NCBI GenBank assembly: GCA_022241475.1
Contig: JAKOMT010000014.1
Span: 1 to 34,641 of the forward strand
Direction: 5' to 3'
Length of the DNA stretch: 34,641 nucleotides
DNA from: Microvirga sp.
Lineage (GTDB): Bacteria; Pseudomonadota; Alphaproteobacteria; Rhizobiales; Beijerinckiaceae
Below, one piece after another: positions 15,414-24,356 of this stretch; the stretch's first letter is position 1; each line of letters starts with the position of its first letter. Made by a program: the position numbers and the translations under genes. The notes under the pieces were generated by a model. It had not been told where the DNA came from and ran no database searches. It saw only the letters and a program-made list of their open reading frames with translations.

Positions 15414-16019
15414 TCAGAACTTGGTCTCGACGAGCGCTTCCGCCGCCGGCTCGGTTTCGCCGCGCCTGCGGGCCGCGTCCCGAAGCATGGGAATGGCGTC
15501 TTCGACCCTCTCCGCGACCATGTAGCCGAGTTCGTAGCCGGGCCGGATGAAGCCCGCCTCGCGCATGTGCGCGAAGAGCACGAGAAGCGGCTTGTAGAAA
15601 TCGGCGACCGACAGCAGCAGGATCGGCTTGCGGTGGCGCCCGAGCTGCGCCCAGGTCATCTGCTCGACGAGTTCCTCGAGCGTGCCCACGCCGCCCGGCA
15701 GCGCGATGAAGGCGTCGGCGCGCTCGAACATGGCGCGCTTTCTGGAATGCATGTCGGAGACGACGACGTTCTCCTGCACGTCGGCGAGCATCTTCTCCTT
15801 CTGCATCAGGAAGTCGGGGATGATGCCCGTCACGTGGCCGCCGTGATCGAGGACCGCGCGCGCAGTCGCGCCCATCAGGCCGATGGACCCGCCGCCATAG
15901 ACCAGCTTGATCCCTTCGGCCGCCATTCCGCGTCCGAGGGCCTTGGCCGCATCAAGAAAACGCGGGTCGTGCCCCGTGGCGGAGCCGCAATAAACGCAGA
16001 TCGATTCAATAGTGTTCAT
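15414..16019 (-). CDS. LOG-family protein (cytokinin riboside 5'-monophosphate phosphoribohydrolase type)
   Basis: The 201-residue protein from the ATG at 16019 begins MNTIESICVYCGS, the standard start of the family. LVYGGGSIGLMG binds the phosphate, and the hallmark catalytic stretch is MHSRKRAMFERADAF followed by PGGVGTLEE. Family members cleave nucleoside 5'-monophosphates such as N6-modified AMP to free base and ribose 5-phosphate. In bacteria the physiological substrate is often unclear, and old annotations call them lysine decarboxylase. Length fits the family. It is a single gene between tRNA-Leu and the divergent LysM protein. Two more in-frame ATGs lie within 12 bp upstream. Confidence 0.93.
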   Translation of the reverse strand: MNTIESICVYCGSATGHDPRFLDAAKALGRGMAAEGIKLVYGGGSIGLMGATARAVLDHGGHVTGIIPDFLMQKEKMLADVQENVVVSDMHSRKRAMFERADAFIALPGGVGTLEELVEQMTWAQLGRHRKPILLLSVADFYKPLLVLFAHMREAGFIRPGYELGYMVAERVEDAIPMLRDAARRRGETEPAAEALVETKF

Positions 16020-16145
16020 CATGCCTTCCAATTTCCGGCGCGACTCGCCGCTTCACCGAGAATTTAGCCGTTTGCAGCCGCCTTCATAGCGTGTAATGGC
16101 ATGAGAACGTGAGAGTTTTCATGACCTTCGCCGAGGAAGCGCGCA

Positions 16146-17753
16146 GTGTCCGCAAATCATCGTTTCACCGTATCGCTGATCGTCGTCGTCGTTCTGGCCG
16201 TATTGGGCTTCGGTTCATGGAGTTTCCTCGTCCGTGACGATGGCCCGCCGACGGGCGTCGCGCAACAGCAACCCGCCCCCGCGACCGTCGAGCCTGCGCG
16301 CGACGCCGGCGCGCCCGCTCCCCCCGTTGAAGCGGCGGCGGAGGCGGAGGCGGAGGTTGAGGTTGCGACTGAGGCTGAGGCCGACGTCGCGGCGGATCCG
16401 GTCGAACTCGCCTTCGACATCGTGCGGGTCGAGCCCACGGGCGACGCGGTGATCGCGGGGCGCGCGGCTCCGGGCGCCCGCATCGACCTCCTGCGCAACG
16501 GCGAGACCCACGACAGCCTCGTCGTGGACGCGACGGGCGGCTTCGCCTTCGTGCCGCCGCCCCTTCCCGCCGGGGCGAGCAACATGAGCCTGCGCGCCAC
16601 GCTCCCCGACGGCGAGGTCGTCACGTCGCGCCAGAGCGTCACAATCATCGTGGACGACGATCTCACGCAGCAGCCAATGGTCGCCATGGTAGAGCCCGGG
16701 GAGCCGACGGTCGTGCTGTCGCAGCCCGACGCGCCGGCCCCCGTCGCGGCGCAGGGCGCATCCGGGCGACCGCTTCAGGCGGCGACCGAAGCGCTCGCTA
16801 CCGCCCAAGCCGAGCCGGTCGCGACGCAGGAATCGGCGACCCCGCAGGCTGGAGCGGCGACGCCCGAGGTCGCGATCGCCGAGGCGCAGATTTCCGAGGC
16901 GCAGATCTCCGGGACGGACGTCTCGAACCCGGAGGCCGCCGACGTCGAGGTCGCCGAGCCGGACGTCGCAGAGGTCGCGGAGCCGGCCGCGGCCGGCATT
17001 TCTGAGGTCGCCTTGACGGCCGAAGCCGAGACCGCGGCCGAGACCGCCTCTCAGGTCGCCGTGGCGACTGAAACCACCGCCGAGCCGTCGCCTCCCGCCG
17101 ACGCCGAGAGCCTGTCGATCCGCATCGCGAGCGTCGAGGCCGAGACCGGCGGCGGGCTCTACGTGACGGGCGAGGGTCGCCAGCTCGCGCAGGTCAGGCT
17201 CTATCTGAACGACACCTTCGTCGCCCGCGCCCAGACGGACACCGCCGGGGCCGTCTCCTTCGCCATCGGTCGCGGCGTGATGCCGGGCTCGTACCAGGTC
17301 CGCCTCGACGAGGTGGCGGATCTGACCGGGCAGGTCGTCTCGCGCGCCGAGGTGTCCTTCGAGGTCCCCGCCCTGATCGCCGCAGCGCCGGAGCCCGTAT
17401 CTCCGCCCGACGCGCGGGCCGAGACGCCGGCGCAGACGACGGTCCCGAGCGCAGCGTCCCGGCCGACGACGCCCGCGCCGGAAGCGCCAGTCGCCGAGGC
17501 GGTAGCACAGGCTTCGGCCCCGCCGGCGCCGGCCGCGTCGGCGCGCGAACCCGCCACGGTGACGATCGAGGAGGTCTCGACCGCGCAGGTCAGCCGCGGC
17601 GACAGCCTGTGGCGCATCAGCCGGCAGATCTTCGGGCGCGGCGTGCGCTACACCGAGATTTTCGAGGCCAACAAGGACCAGATCCGCAATCCCAACCTCA
17701 TCTACCCGGGTCAGATCTTCGTTCTTCCGGGCGACGCCGAGGCTGCGGACTGA
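16146..17753 (+). CDS. Membrane-anchored LysM-domain protein with long Ala/Glu/Val-rich linker
   Basis: The 535-residue protein starts with GTG. It has one membrane anchor at about residues 8-28 (FTVSLIVVVVLAVLGFGSW). A low-complexity Ala/Glu/Pro linker follows, then an Ig-like segment at about 82-160 (RAAPGARIDLLRNGET). A second acidic linker of about 160-320 comes next, with short repeats such as EAQISEAQIS and EVAEPDVAEVAEP. Another Ig-like segment lies at 325-395 and a C-terminal LysM domain at 482-530 (VSRGDSLWRISRQIFGRG ... NLIYPGQIFVLP). LysM binds peptidoglycan, so the protein probably spans the periplasm from inner membrane to wall. It lies before trpG and may be co-transcribed with it (112-bp gap), but no functional link is evident. 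Confidence 0.9.
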   Translation: MSANHRFTVSLIVVVVLAVLGFGSWSFLVRDDGPPTGVAQQQPAPATVEPARDAGAPAPPVEAAAEAEAEVEVATEAEADVAADPVELAFDIVRVEPTGDAVIAGRAAPGARIDLLRNGETHDSLVVDATGGFAFVPPPLPAGASNMSLRATLPDGEVVTSRQSVTIIVDDDLTQQPMVAMVEPGEPTVVLSQPDAPAPVAAQGASGRPLQAATEALATAQAEPVATQESATPQAGAATPEVAIAEAQISEAQISGTDVSNPEAADVEVAEPDVAEVAEPAAAGISEVALTAEAETAAETASQVAVATETTAEPSPPADAESLSIRIASVEAETGGGLYVTGEGRQLAQVRLYLNDTFVARAQTDTAGAVSFAIGRGVMPGSYQVRLDEVADLTGQVVSRAEVSFEVPALIAAAPEPVSPPDARAETPAQTTVPSAASRPTTPAPEAPVAEAVAQASAPPAPAASAREPATVTIEEVSTAQVSRGDSLWRISRQIFGRGVRYTEIFEANKDQIRNPNLIYPGQIFVLPGDAEAAD

Positions 17754-17865
17754 CAGGGCGAGGCCAGCGCGGGGTTCGCTTCCGCGCGCGGCCAAAACGC
17801 TTTCTTCGGGCGCGCGCAGTTGCTATGCAAGCGACGAAGTCCTTCGTACGCATCGGGAAAGCGCC

Positions 17866-18474
17866 GTGACCCGGGTCCTCGTCGTCGACAATTACGACTC
17901 CTTCACCTGGAACCTGGTCCACCTGATCAGCGGTTTCACGCAGGATATCGACGTCGTGCGCAACGACGTCGCCTCCGCCGGCGATCTGCTCGCGCGCGGC
18001 CACGACGCCATCGTCATCTCCCCCGGCCCCTGCACTCCGAACGAGGCGGGCGTCTGTCTGGACCTCATCCGCGAGGGCGCGGGCCGCACGCCGATCTTCG
18101 GCGTCTGCCTCGGCATGCAGAGCATCGGACAGGTCTATGGCGGCGACGTCGTGCGCGCGCCGCTGCCGCTGCACGGCAAGACGAGCCCGATCCGGCATCA
18201 CGGAACCGGGCTCTTCGCCGGCTGCGAGGAGCCCCTGACGGCGACGCGCTACCATTCGCTCGTCGTGCGCCGCGAGACCTGCCCGGACGCGCTCGAAATC
18301 ACGGCCGAGACCGAGGACGGGCTGATCATGGCCCTCGAACATCGAACGCTCCCGGTCTACGGCGTCCAATTCCATCCCGAGAGCATCCTCACGCCGGCGG
18401 GCGGGACGATCATGGGCAATTTCTTCGCCATGGCGGCCCGCTGGCGCAACGCCGACGCCGCCCTTCCCGCCTGA
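17866..18474 (+). CDS. trpG: Anthranilate/aminodeoxychorismate synthase glutaminase subunit TrpG
   Basis: A 202-residue class I glutamine amidotransferase supplying ammonia for anthranilate synthesis. The triad is Cys81 in FGVCLGMQS, His170 and Glu172 in GVQFHPESI. VVDNYDSFTWNL at the N-terminus and SPGPCTPNEAG for the oxyanion region are typical. The start is GTG at 17866 with GGGAAAG just before it. It is followed by trpD and trpC, so it is TrpG, although it may also serve the folate pathway as PabA. The partner TrpE is not in this window. Confidence 0.95.
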   Translation: MTRVLVVDNYDSFTWNLVHLISGFTQDIDVVRNDVASAGDLLARGHDAIVISPGPCTPNEAGVCLDLIREGAGRTPIFGVCLGMQSIGQVYGGDVVRAPLPLHGKTSPIRHHGTGLFAGCEEPLTATRYHSLVVRRETCPDALEITAETEDGLIMALEHRTLPVYGVQFHPESILTPAGGTIMGNFFAMAARWRNADAALPA

Positions 18475-18507
18475 CCGCGATCGAGAAAAGACAGCGACAA
18501 GAACCTC

Positions 18508-19521
18508 ATGGACAGCTTCAAGCCCTATCTCGCCAAGGTCGCCGCCGGCGCCACGCTCTCTCAGGAAGAGGCGCGCAACGCCTTCGACGCGCTGCTTTCG
18601 GGCGAGGTGACGCCCTCCCAGGCCGGCGCCTTCCTGATGGCGCTTCGCGTGCGCGGCGAGGCGCTCGACGAGATCGTGGGCGCGGCCTCGGCCATGCGCG
18701 CGCGCATGCTGCCGGTGAGCGCGCCGGACGGGGCGATCGACATCGTCGGCACTGGCGGCGACCATTCGGGCACCTACAACATCTCGACGCTCGCGGCCTT
18801 CATCGTCGCGGGCTGCGGCGTGCCGGTCGCCAAACACGGCAACCGCGCGGCCTCCTCGAAATCGGGCGCGGCGGACGTGCTCATGGCGCTGGGCGTCACC
18901 ATCGGGCGTGATCCGGAGACGCTGTCGCGCTGCCTGTCGCAATCCGGGCTCTGCTTCATGTTCGCGCAGACTCACCACGCTTCGATGCGCCACGTCGCGC
19001 CCTTCCGCGTCGAGCTCGGCACGCGCACGATCTTCAACCTGCTCGGGCCATTGACGAACCCCGCCGGCGTGAAGGCGCAGCTGCTCGGCGTGTTCTCCGA
19101 AGTCTGGATCGAGCCGCTGGCGCGCGTCCTCGACGCGCTGGGCTCCAAGCGCGTCTGGGTCGTGCACGGCTCCGACGGTCTCGACGAGATCACGACGACC
19201 GGGCCGACCCATGTGGCCGCGATGGAGAACGGCGTGTTCTCGCGCTTCACCATCGACCCGCAGAGCGTCGGCATCGCCATCGCCGATCCGGCCGATCTCA
19301 AGGGCGGCGATCCCGCGCACAACGCAAAGGCGCTGCGCGCGGTGCTCGACGGCGAGAAATCCGCCTATCGCGACATCGCGGTGATCAACGCCGGCGCGTC
19401 CCTCGTCGTCGCCGACAAGGCGAAGGATCTGAAGGAGGGCGTCGCCATGGCCGCGCATTCGATCGATTCCGGCGCGGCGAAAGCGGCGCTCGACAAGCTC
19501 GTCGCCACGTCGGGAGCCTGA
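18508..19521 (+). CDS. trpD: Anthranilate phosphoribosyltransferase TrpD
   Basis: The 337-residue enzyme joins anthranilate and PRPP, the second step of tryptophan synthesis. The PRPP-binding loop is [17 protein letters not shown], followed by [17 protein letters not shown]. The anthranilate-site segment is [20 protein letters not shown], then [13 protein letters not shown]. Length matches the family (330-345). It lies 33 bp after trpG and 3 bp before trpC, so these three are one transcription unit. Confidence 0.98.
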   Translation: MDSFKPYLAKVAAGATLSQEEARNAFDALLSGEVTPSQAGAFLMALRVRGEALDEIVGAASAMRARMLPVSAPDGAIDIVGTGGDHSGTYNISTLAAFIVAGCGVPVAKHGNRAASSKSGAADVLMALGVTIGRDPETLSRCLSQSGLCFMFAQTHHASMRHVAPFRVELGTRTIFNLLGPLTNPAGVKAQLLGVFSEVWIEPLARVLDALGSKRVWVVHGSDGLDEITTTGPTHVAAMENGVFSRFTIDPQSVGIAIADPADLKGGDPAHNAKALRAVLDGEKSAYRDIAVINAGASLVVADKAKDLKEGVAMAAHSIDSGAAKAALDKLVATSGA

Positions 19522-19524
19522 GCC

Positions 19525-20322
19525 ATGAGCGACGTCCTCGCCCGCATCGAGGCCTACAAGCGCCTCGAAATCGCCGCCGCCAAGGAGGCGGTCCCGCAGG
19601 CCGAGATCGAGCGCCGGGCCGCCGAAGCGCCCACGCCGCGCGGATTCGTTCGCGCCATCGAGACGCGGATCGCTGAAGGGCGCCCGGCGCTCATCGCCGA
19701 GATCAAGAAAGCGAGCCCGTCGAAGGGGCTGATCCGGGAGGATTTCGATCCGCCGGCGCTGGCGCGCGCCTACGCCGAGGGCGGCGCCTGCTGCTTGTCG
19801 GTGCTCACCGACGAGCCCTCCTTCCAGGGCCGCCCGGAATATCTCGCCGCCGCCCGCGAGGCGTCGGGGCTTCCCGCGCTACGCAAGGATTTCCTGTTCG
19901 AGCCGTATCAGGTCTACGAGGCGCGCGCCTGGGGGGCCGATTGCATCCTCGTCATCATGGCGAGCCTCGACGACGCGGCGGCGCGCGCCCTCGTCGACAC
20001 GGCGCACGCGCTCGGCATGGACGCGCTGATCGAGGTCCATGACCGGGCCGAACTCGAGCGCGCGCTGACGCTCCCCGCGAAGATGATCGGAATCAACAAC
20101 CGAAACCTGCGGACCTTCGAGGTCACGCTCGCGACGAGCGAAGAGCTCGCGCCGCTGATCCCGGACGACCGCATCGTCATCGGCGAGAGCGGCATCTTCA
20201 CGCCGGCCGACATCGCGAGGTTGCGCCGCGCCCGGATCGAGACCTTCCTCGTCGGCGAGAGCCTGATGCGGCAGGCCGACGTCGCGAACGCGACCCGCGT
20301 CCTGCTCGGCGAGGCGGCCTGA
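19525..20322 (+). CDS. trpC: Indole-3-glycerol-phosphate synthase TrpC
   Basis: The 265-residue TIM-barrel enzyme closes the indole ring. Signature segments are [62 protein letters not shown] and IGESGIFT. All catalytic Lys and Glu positions appear to be present. It is monofunctional, without a fused TrpF. Its stop overlaps the moaC start by one base (TGATG), so moaC is translated in the same operon. Confidence 0.98.
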   Translation: MSDVLARIEAYKRLEIAAAKEAVPQAEIERRAAEAPTPRGFVRAIETRIAEGRPALIAEIKKASPSKGLIREDFDPPALARAYAEGGACCLSVLTDEPSFQGRPEYLAAAREASGLPALRKDFLFEPYQVYEARAWGADCILVIMASLDDAAARALVDTAHALGMDALIEVHDRAELERALTLPAKMIGINNRNLRTFEVTLATSEELAPLIPDDRIVIGESGIFTPADIARLRRARIETFLVGESLMRQADVANATRVLLGEAA

Positions 20323-20801
20323 TGAGCGAGCTGACGCATCTCGACGCGAGCGGCGCCGCCAACATGGTCGACGTCTCCGACAAGGACACGACGCAACGGG
20401 TCGCGATCGCGGAAGGCCGGATCGTGATGCGTCCCGAGACGATCGCCGTGATTCGAGCAGGGGACGCCAAGAAGGGCGACGTGCTGGGCGCCGCGCGGCT
20501 CGCCGGCATCATGGCGGCCAAGCGCACGCACGAACTCATCCCGCTCTGCCATCCGCTGATGATCACCAAGGCGAAGGTCGATTGCGTGATCGACGAGGCG
20601 CTGCCGGGCGTGCGGGTCACCGCCGAGGTGAAGGTCGGCGGCCAGACCGGCGTCGAGATGGAGGCCCTCACGGCCGTGTCGGTGGCGTGCCTGACGATCT
20701 ACGACATGGTCAAGGCGGCCGACAAGGACATGCGGATCGAGGGCGTGCGCCTGCTCGAAAAGACGGGCGGCCGCTCCGGCCATTACCGCGCGGAGCCCTG
20801 A
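20322..20801 (+). CDS. moaC: Cyclic pyranopterin monophosphate synthase MoaC
   Basis: The 159-residue enzyme, with MoaA, turns GTP into cyclic pyranopterin monophosphate for molybdenum cofactor. Key segments are [34 protein letters not shown] with the catalytic His/Lys region, and [21 protein letters not shown]. Length is normal. Its coupling to trpC and moeA is a gene order known from other Hyphomicrobiales. Confidence 0.98.
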   Translation: MSELTHLDASGAANMVDVSDKDTTQRVAIAEGRIVMRPETIAVIRAGDAKKGDVLGAARLAGIMAAKRTHELIPLCHPLMITKAKVDCVIDEALPGVRVTAEVKVGGQTGVEMEALTAVSVACLTIYDMVKAADKDMRIEGVRLLEKTGGRSGHYRAEP

Positions 20802-20802
20802 C

Positions 20803-22032
20803 ATGGCGCTCCTGCCCGTCGCCGAGGCCCTTGCGCAGATCCTGGCGAGCGCGCCGGGGAGCGTCGAAGCCGAGACGGTCCCGCTGGCGCGATGCCACGG
20901 GCACACATTGGCGCAGGACGTCGCGGCGCGCCGCACCCAGCCCCCCTTCCCCGTCTCCGCGATGGACGGCTACGCCGTGCGCGCGGCGGACGTCGCGCAG
21001 GTCCCCGTGGCGTTGCGGGTGATCGGCGAAAGCGCGGCCGGGCGCGGCTGGCGAGGCGCGATCGCGCAGGGCGAGGCCGTGCGCATCTTCACCGGGGCGC
21101 CGCTGCCGGACGGCGCCGACGCCATCGTCATTCAGGAAGACGCGGACAGGCTCGACGACGAGCGCATCCGCGTGCGCGAAGGCGCGCAAGCCGGGCGCTA
21201 TGTGCGGCCCGCCGGCCTCGATTTCGCGGAAGGCGAGACGCTTCTCGCGGCGGGTCGGCGGCTCGACGCGGGCGCCATCGCGCTCGCGGCCGGCATGAAC
21301 CACGCCGCGCTCCCCGTGCGCCGCAAGCCGCGCGTCGCCATCATCGCGACCGGCGACGAGCTCGTGCGTCCGGGGGAGACGCCCGGCCCCGACCAGATCG
21401 TGGCCTCCAACATCTTCGCGCTCGCGGCGATCATCGCGCGGGCCGGCGGCGAGGCGATCGATTGCGGGATCGCCCGCGACACGCGCGCGGACGTGGCCCG
21501 CGTCGTCGGAGAGGCGCAGGCGCACCGCCCGGACATCCTGCTGACGCTCGGCGGCGCGTCCGTCGGCGACCACGACCTCGTGCAGGAGACGCTTACGGGG
21601 CTAGGGCTCGAACTGGGTTTCTGGCGCATCGCCATGCGGCCGGGCAAGCCCCTCATGCACGGGCGGCTCGGCGAGACGCTGTTCCTCGGGCTTCCGGGCA
21701 ATCCTGTCTCGGCGATGGTCTGCGCGATCCTCTTCGTCGGACCCGCGATCCGAACGCTTCTGGGCGATCCCGACGCCGCGCGCGGGGCGCCGATCGAGCC
21801 GGCGGTCCTCGCCGTCGATCTGCCCGAGAACGACAAGCGCCAGGATTACATGCGCGCGTCCCTGACGATGCGCCCCGACGCCCTGCCGCTCGCCGCGCCC
21901 TTCGCCAAACAGGACAGCTCGATGCTCGGCCATCTCGCCCGCGCCGACGCGCTCGTGATCCGCGCGCCCTTTGCGCCGCCGGCGAAAGCGGGCGATATCG
22001 TCGAGACGATCCGCCTCGACGCCGTCTTCTGA
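20803..22032 (+). CDS. moeA: Molybdopterin molybdenumtransferase MoeA
   Basis: The 409-residue protein inserts molybdate into adenylylated molybdopterin. Domains show VSAMDGYAVRAADV, RIFTGAPLPDGADAIVIQED, the MogA-like domain with IIATGDELV and LLTLGGASVGDHDLV, and GLPGNPVSAMV. It starts one base after the moaC stop. In several related genomes lexA follows moeA; here an oppositely oriented L,D-transpeptidase-fold gene follows with only 3 bp between stops. Confidence 0.97.
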   Translation: MALLPVAEALAQILASAPGSVEAETVPLARCHGHTLAQDVAARRTQPPFPVSAMDGYAVRAADVAQVPVALRVIGESAAGRGWRGAIAQGEAVRIFTGAPLPDGADAIVIQEDADRLDDERIRVREGAQAGRYVRPAGLDFAEGETLLAAGRRLDAGAIALAAGMNHAALPVRRKPRVAIIATGDELVRPGETPGPDQIVASNIFALAAIIARAGGEAIDCGIARDTRADVARVVGEAQAHRPDILLTLGGASVGDHDLVQETLTGLGLELGFWRIAMRPGKPLMHGRLGETLFLGLPGNPVSAMVCAILFVGPAIRTLLGDPDAARGAPIEPAVLAVDLPENDKRQDYMRASLTMRPDALPLAAPFAKQDSSMLGHLARADALVIRAPFAPPAKAGDIVETIRLDAVF

Positions 22033-22035
22033 TCG

Positions 22036-22626
22036 TCAGCCGATCACGAGGCGCGTTCGCGGGCCGACGCGCGGGACGAGCCGGCGTAGATCCGCGCCCG
22101 ACAGCGCGACGCAGCCGGCGGTGGGCGCATAGCCCGGACGCGCGAGGTGCATGAAGATCGCGCTGCCCATCCCCTTCAGCGGCGTTCGCGGCGACGGCGC
22201 CGAGCGCGGACCGCGCCGCGGCGCGACTGGTCGCTCCCGCCCCCTCCCCCGGTTCCAGCCGATGTCGAGCACGACGTCGTACATGTCGTCCGCGCGCCAC
22301 ATCTCCTCGTGCGAGGCGTCGAAGGGACGGCGCACGCGCGTGTTGTAGAGCCGATGGCGCGGGGCGTCGCACCAGCCGTCCGATGGGGCGGTCCGCTTCG
22401 TCGGAAGGAGCGCGCGCGGACGCGGGCCCTTGTCGGGGCGATGGAACAGGCCGAGCAGCGGAAAGGCGCCGACGGGCGTCGCGCCGTCGCCCTCGCGCTT
22501 GAAACGGGTGAGCCCGGAGCGGCCGAGCGCGCATCTCACGCGGACGTGACCGGCGAAAAGCCATCCAAGCCGTGGATCACGGGGGGAGGCGAAGACCCGA
22601 ATCCTTGAAAAAACAACGCGTTTCAT
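22036..22626 (-). CDS. L,D-transpeptidase (YkuD) family protein without visible signal peptide
   Basis: A 196-residue protein with a YkuD-type active site: His160 in SAIFMHLARPG and Cys172 in TAGCVALS. Early parts read FKREGDGATPVGAF and MYDVVLDIGWN, typical of the short group of these proteins. The N-terminus (MKRVVFSRIRVFASP) is not a clear signal peptide, so export and a role in peptidoglycan cross-linking are uncertain. Between GWN (122-124) and the His motif an Arg/Pro-rich insertion of about 20 residues seems to be extra compared with relatives I recall. The gene is divergent from the CenR-like regulator with a 117-bp gap. Confidence 0.85.
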   Translation of the reverse strand: MKRVVFSRIRVFASPRDPRLGWLFAGHVRVRCALGRSGLTRFKREGDGATPVGAFPLLGLFHRPDKGPRPRALLPTKRTAPSDGWCDAPRHRLYNTRVRRPFDASHEEMWRADDMYDVVLDIGWNRGRGRERPVAPRRGPRSAPSPRTPLKGMGSAIFMHLARPGYAPTAGCVALSGADLRRLVPRVGPRTRLVIG

Positions 22627-22743
22627 GCCAATTGCCTGTGGTTTGCGCCGGCGCGGCGAGCGCTTCCCCTTGCCCCCGGCGGGCCGGGAAGCCAGTCTGC
22701 GAAGTGGCGTGCAAGCGGTTTCACGTGTCAAGGATTCGTCTGG

Positions 22744-23430
22744 ATGTCCCATGCCAACCGCCTTCTCGTCGTCGACGACGACCGCGACCTGCGGGAGACG
22801 CTGGCCGAGCAGCTCGCCCTGTACGAAGAATTCAACGTCGCCATGGCCGAGAACGCCACCGAGGCGATGAACCACGTCAAGGCGGAGCGCATCGATCTCG
22901 CGATCATGGATGTCGGACTGCCCGATCTCGACGGCCGCGAGGCGGTGAAGCTGATGCGCCGCGACGGATTCCGGTCGCCGATCATCATGCTCACGGGACA
23001 GGGCTCGGACGCCGACACGGTGCAGGGGCTCGAAGCCGGCGCCAACGACTACGTGGTCAAGCCCTTCAAGTTCGCCGTGCTTCTGGCCCGTATCCGCGCG
23101 CAATTGCGCCAGCATGCGGCGAGCGAAGACGCGATCTTCCAGATCGGACCCTACAGCTTCCGACCGGGCGCCAAGCTCCTCGTCACCGAGCAGGGCTCCA
23201 AGCTCAAGCTGACCGAGAAGGAGACGGCGATCCTGCGCTTCCTCTACCGCGCCGACAGGCAGGTGGTGGGCCGCGACACGCTGCTCGCCGAGGTCTGGGG
23301 CTACAACGCCGCCGTGACGACGCATACGCTCGAGACGCATATCTACCGTCTGCGCCAGAAGATCGAGCCCAATCCCTCCTCCGCCCGAATCCTCGTCACC
23401 GAGGGCGGCGGGTACAAGCTCATCCCTTAA
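22744..23430 (+). CDS. cenR: OmpR-family response regulator, CenR-like
   Basis: The 228-residue regulator has a receiver at about 5-120 (Asp11-Asp12, phospho-acceptor Asp56 in IMDVGLPDLDG, Thr84, Lys106 in VVKPFKF). A winged-helix output domain spans about 130-228 (LTEKETAILRFLYRA, RDTLLAEVWGYNA, THTLETHIYRLRQKIEP, TEGGGYKL). The reading EEFNVAMAENATEA, GQGSDADTVQGLEAGANDYV and DAIFQIGPYSFRPGAK resembles Caulobacter CenR and its Brucella homolog, which control envelope integrity. The family call is firm; the CenR assignment is from memory of its sequence. No kinase is adjacent. The next gene follows after 8 bp. Confidence 0.85.
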   Translation: MSHANRLLVVDDDRDLRETLAEQLALYEEFNVAMAENATEAMNHVKAERIDLAIMDVGLPDLDGREAVKLMRRDGFRSPIIMLTGQGSDADTVQGLEAGANDYVVKPFKFAVLLARIRAQLRQHAASEDAIFQIGPYSFRPGAKLLVTEQGSKLKLTEKETAILRFLYRADRQVVGRDTLLAEVWGYNAAVTTHTLETHIYRLRQKIEPNPSSARILVTEGGGYKLIP

Positions 23431-23438
23431 GGACGGCC

Positions 23439-23882
23439 ATGTCGCTCGAGGACGACATCGCGACGCTGGCCCGCGCCCCGCTGATCGGGCTGCTCGACCG
23501 CGACGCGTTGCGCCTCCTCGCCTTCGCGGCCGACAAGCGGCGCCTGCGCCAGGGCGAAGCGCTCTTCCGCAAGGGCGACAAGGCCGATTCCGGCTTCGTC
23601 GTCGTCGAGGGCGAGATCGGCTTCGACACGGAGGGCGGCAAGCCATTCGCGCTCGCGCATGCGGGCGATCTGGTGGGACGCACCGCGCTCTTCGCCCGCG
23701 GCGAGCGCGCCGCCAACGCGACGGCCCGCGAACCGACGACGGTCCTGCGCATCTCGATCAGCCTGATGCGGCGGGTGCTGGAAGAATATCCCGACGTCGC
23801 CGCCGCCATGCACGACGACATCGCGCGCGATCTCGAGGCGCTGACGGGGGAACTGACGCGCGTCGGGGCGCGTTTGACCTGA
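23439..23882 (+). CDS. Cyclic-nucleotide-binding (Crp-like) domain protein without DNA-binding domain
   Basis: The 147-residue protein consists of one cNMP-binding beta-roll: LIGLLDRDALRLLAFAADK, GEALFRKGDKADSGFVVVEG, then AGDLVGRTALFARGERAANATA. It ends in a helical tail with VLEEYPDVAAAMHDDIAR. The phosphate-binding cassette is only partly canonical, so ligand binding is uncertain. No helix-turn-helix is present, so it is not a transcription factor on its own. It lies 8 bp after the CenR-like gene and 19 bp before the STAS-like gene, indicating one operon. Confidence 0.85.
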   Translation: MSLEDDIATLARAPLIGLLDRDALRLLAFAADKRRLRQGEALFRKGDKADSGFVVVEGEIGFDTEGGKPFALAHAGDLVGRTALFARGERAANATAREPTTVLRISISLMRRVLEEYPDVAAAMHDDIARDLEALTGELTRVGARLT

Positions 23883-23901
23883 CATCAGCAGGAGGGCCGG
23901 A

Positions 23902-24273
23902 TTGCTTGTCGTCAACGAAACCAATGAAAGCGACGTCGTCGTCGTGAAGATGTCGGGCGTCGTCACCGCAACGGAGATCGACGCCGCGTTGCCGCAGATC
24001 GAGCGCATTTTCGAAGAACGGGATCGCCTTCGCTTCTACGTCGAGCTGATCGGACTTGAGAGCCATGAACTCCTCGCGGCATGGCGCGAGGCTTCCTTCT
24101 TCCTGAGCCATCGGGGCAAGATCGAGCGTGCGGCGTTCGTCGTCTCCTCGCCCGGAGAGCGCGCCGTCGGCTGGGTCGGGGAACTGTTCATGGGCGCAGA
24201 AAGCCGCGACTTCGCGCAGGGCGAGGAAGCGTCCGCAATGGCCTGGCTCGAAGACGAGACCCGGCAGGATTGA
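23902..24273 (+). CDS. SpoIIAA/STAS-like protein
   Basis: A 123-residue protein starting at TTG (23902) with AGGAGG at 23890-23895 as ribosome-binding site. The fold reads VVVVKMSGVVTATEIDAALP, LRFYVELIGLESHEL, RAAFVVSSPGERAVGWVGELF and AMAWLEDE. This fits the SpoIIAA-like family, which is related to STAS domains and often predicted to bind lipids or to act in signalling. Its function is unknown. It is the third gene of the CenR-like/cNMP operon. Confidence 0.8.
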   Translation: MLVVNETNESDVVVVKMSGVVTATEIDAALPQIERIFEERDRLRFYVELIGLESHELLAAWREASFFLSHRGKIERAAFVVSSPGERAVGWVGELFMGAESRDFAQGEEASAMAWLEDETRQD

Positions 24274-24356
24274 CACGATGGGGTCGCGTCGCGACGCCAA
24301 AACCAACCGGTTGTTCGCGCCCGAGCGCGCACGAAGTAAGCCAGGAAAGGCGAATC

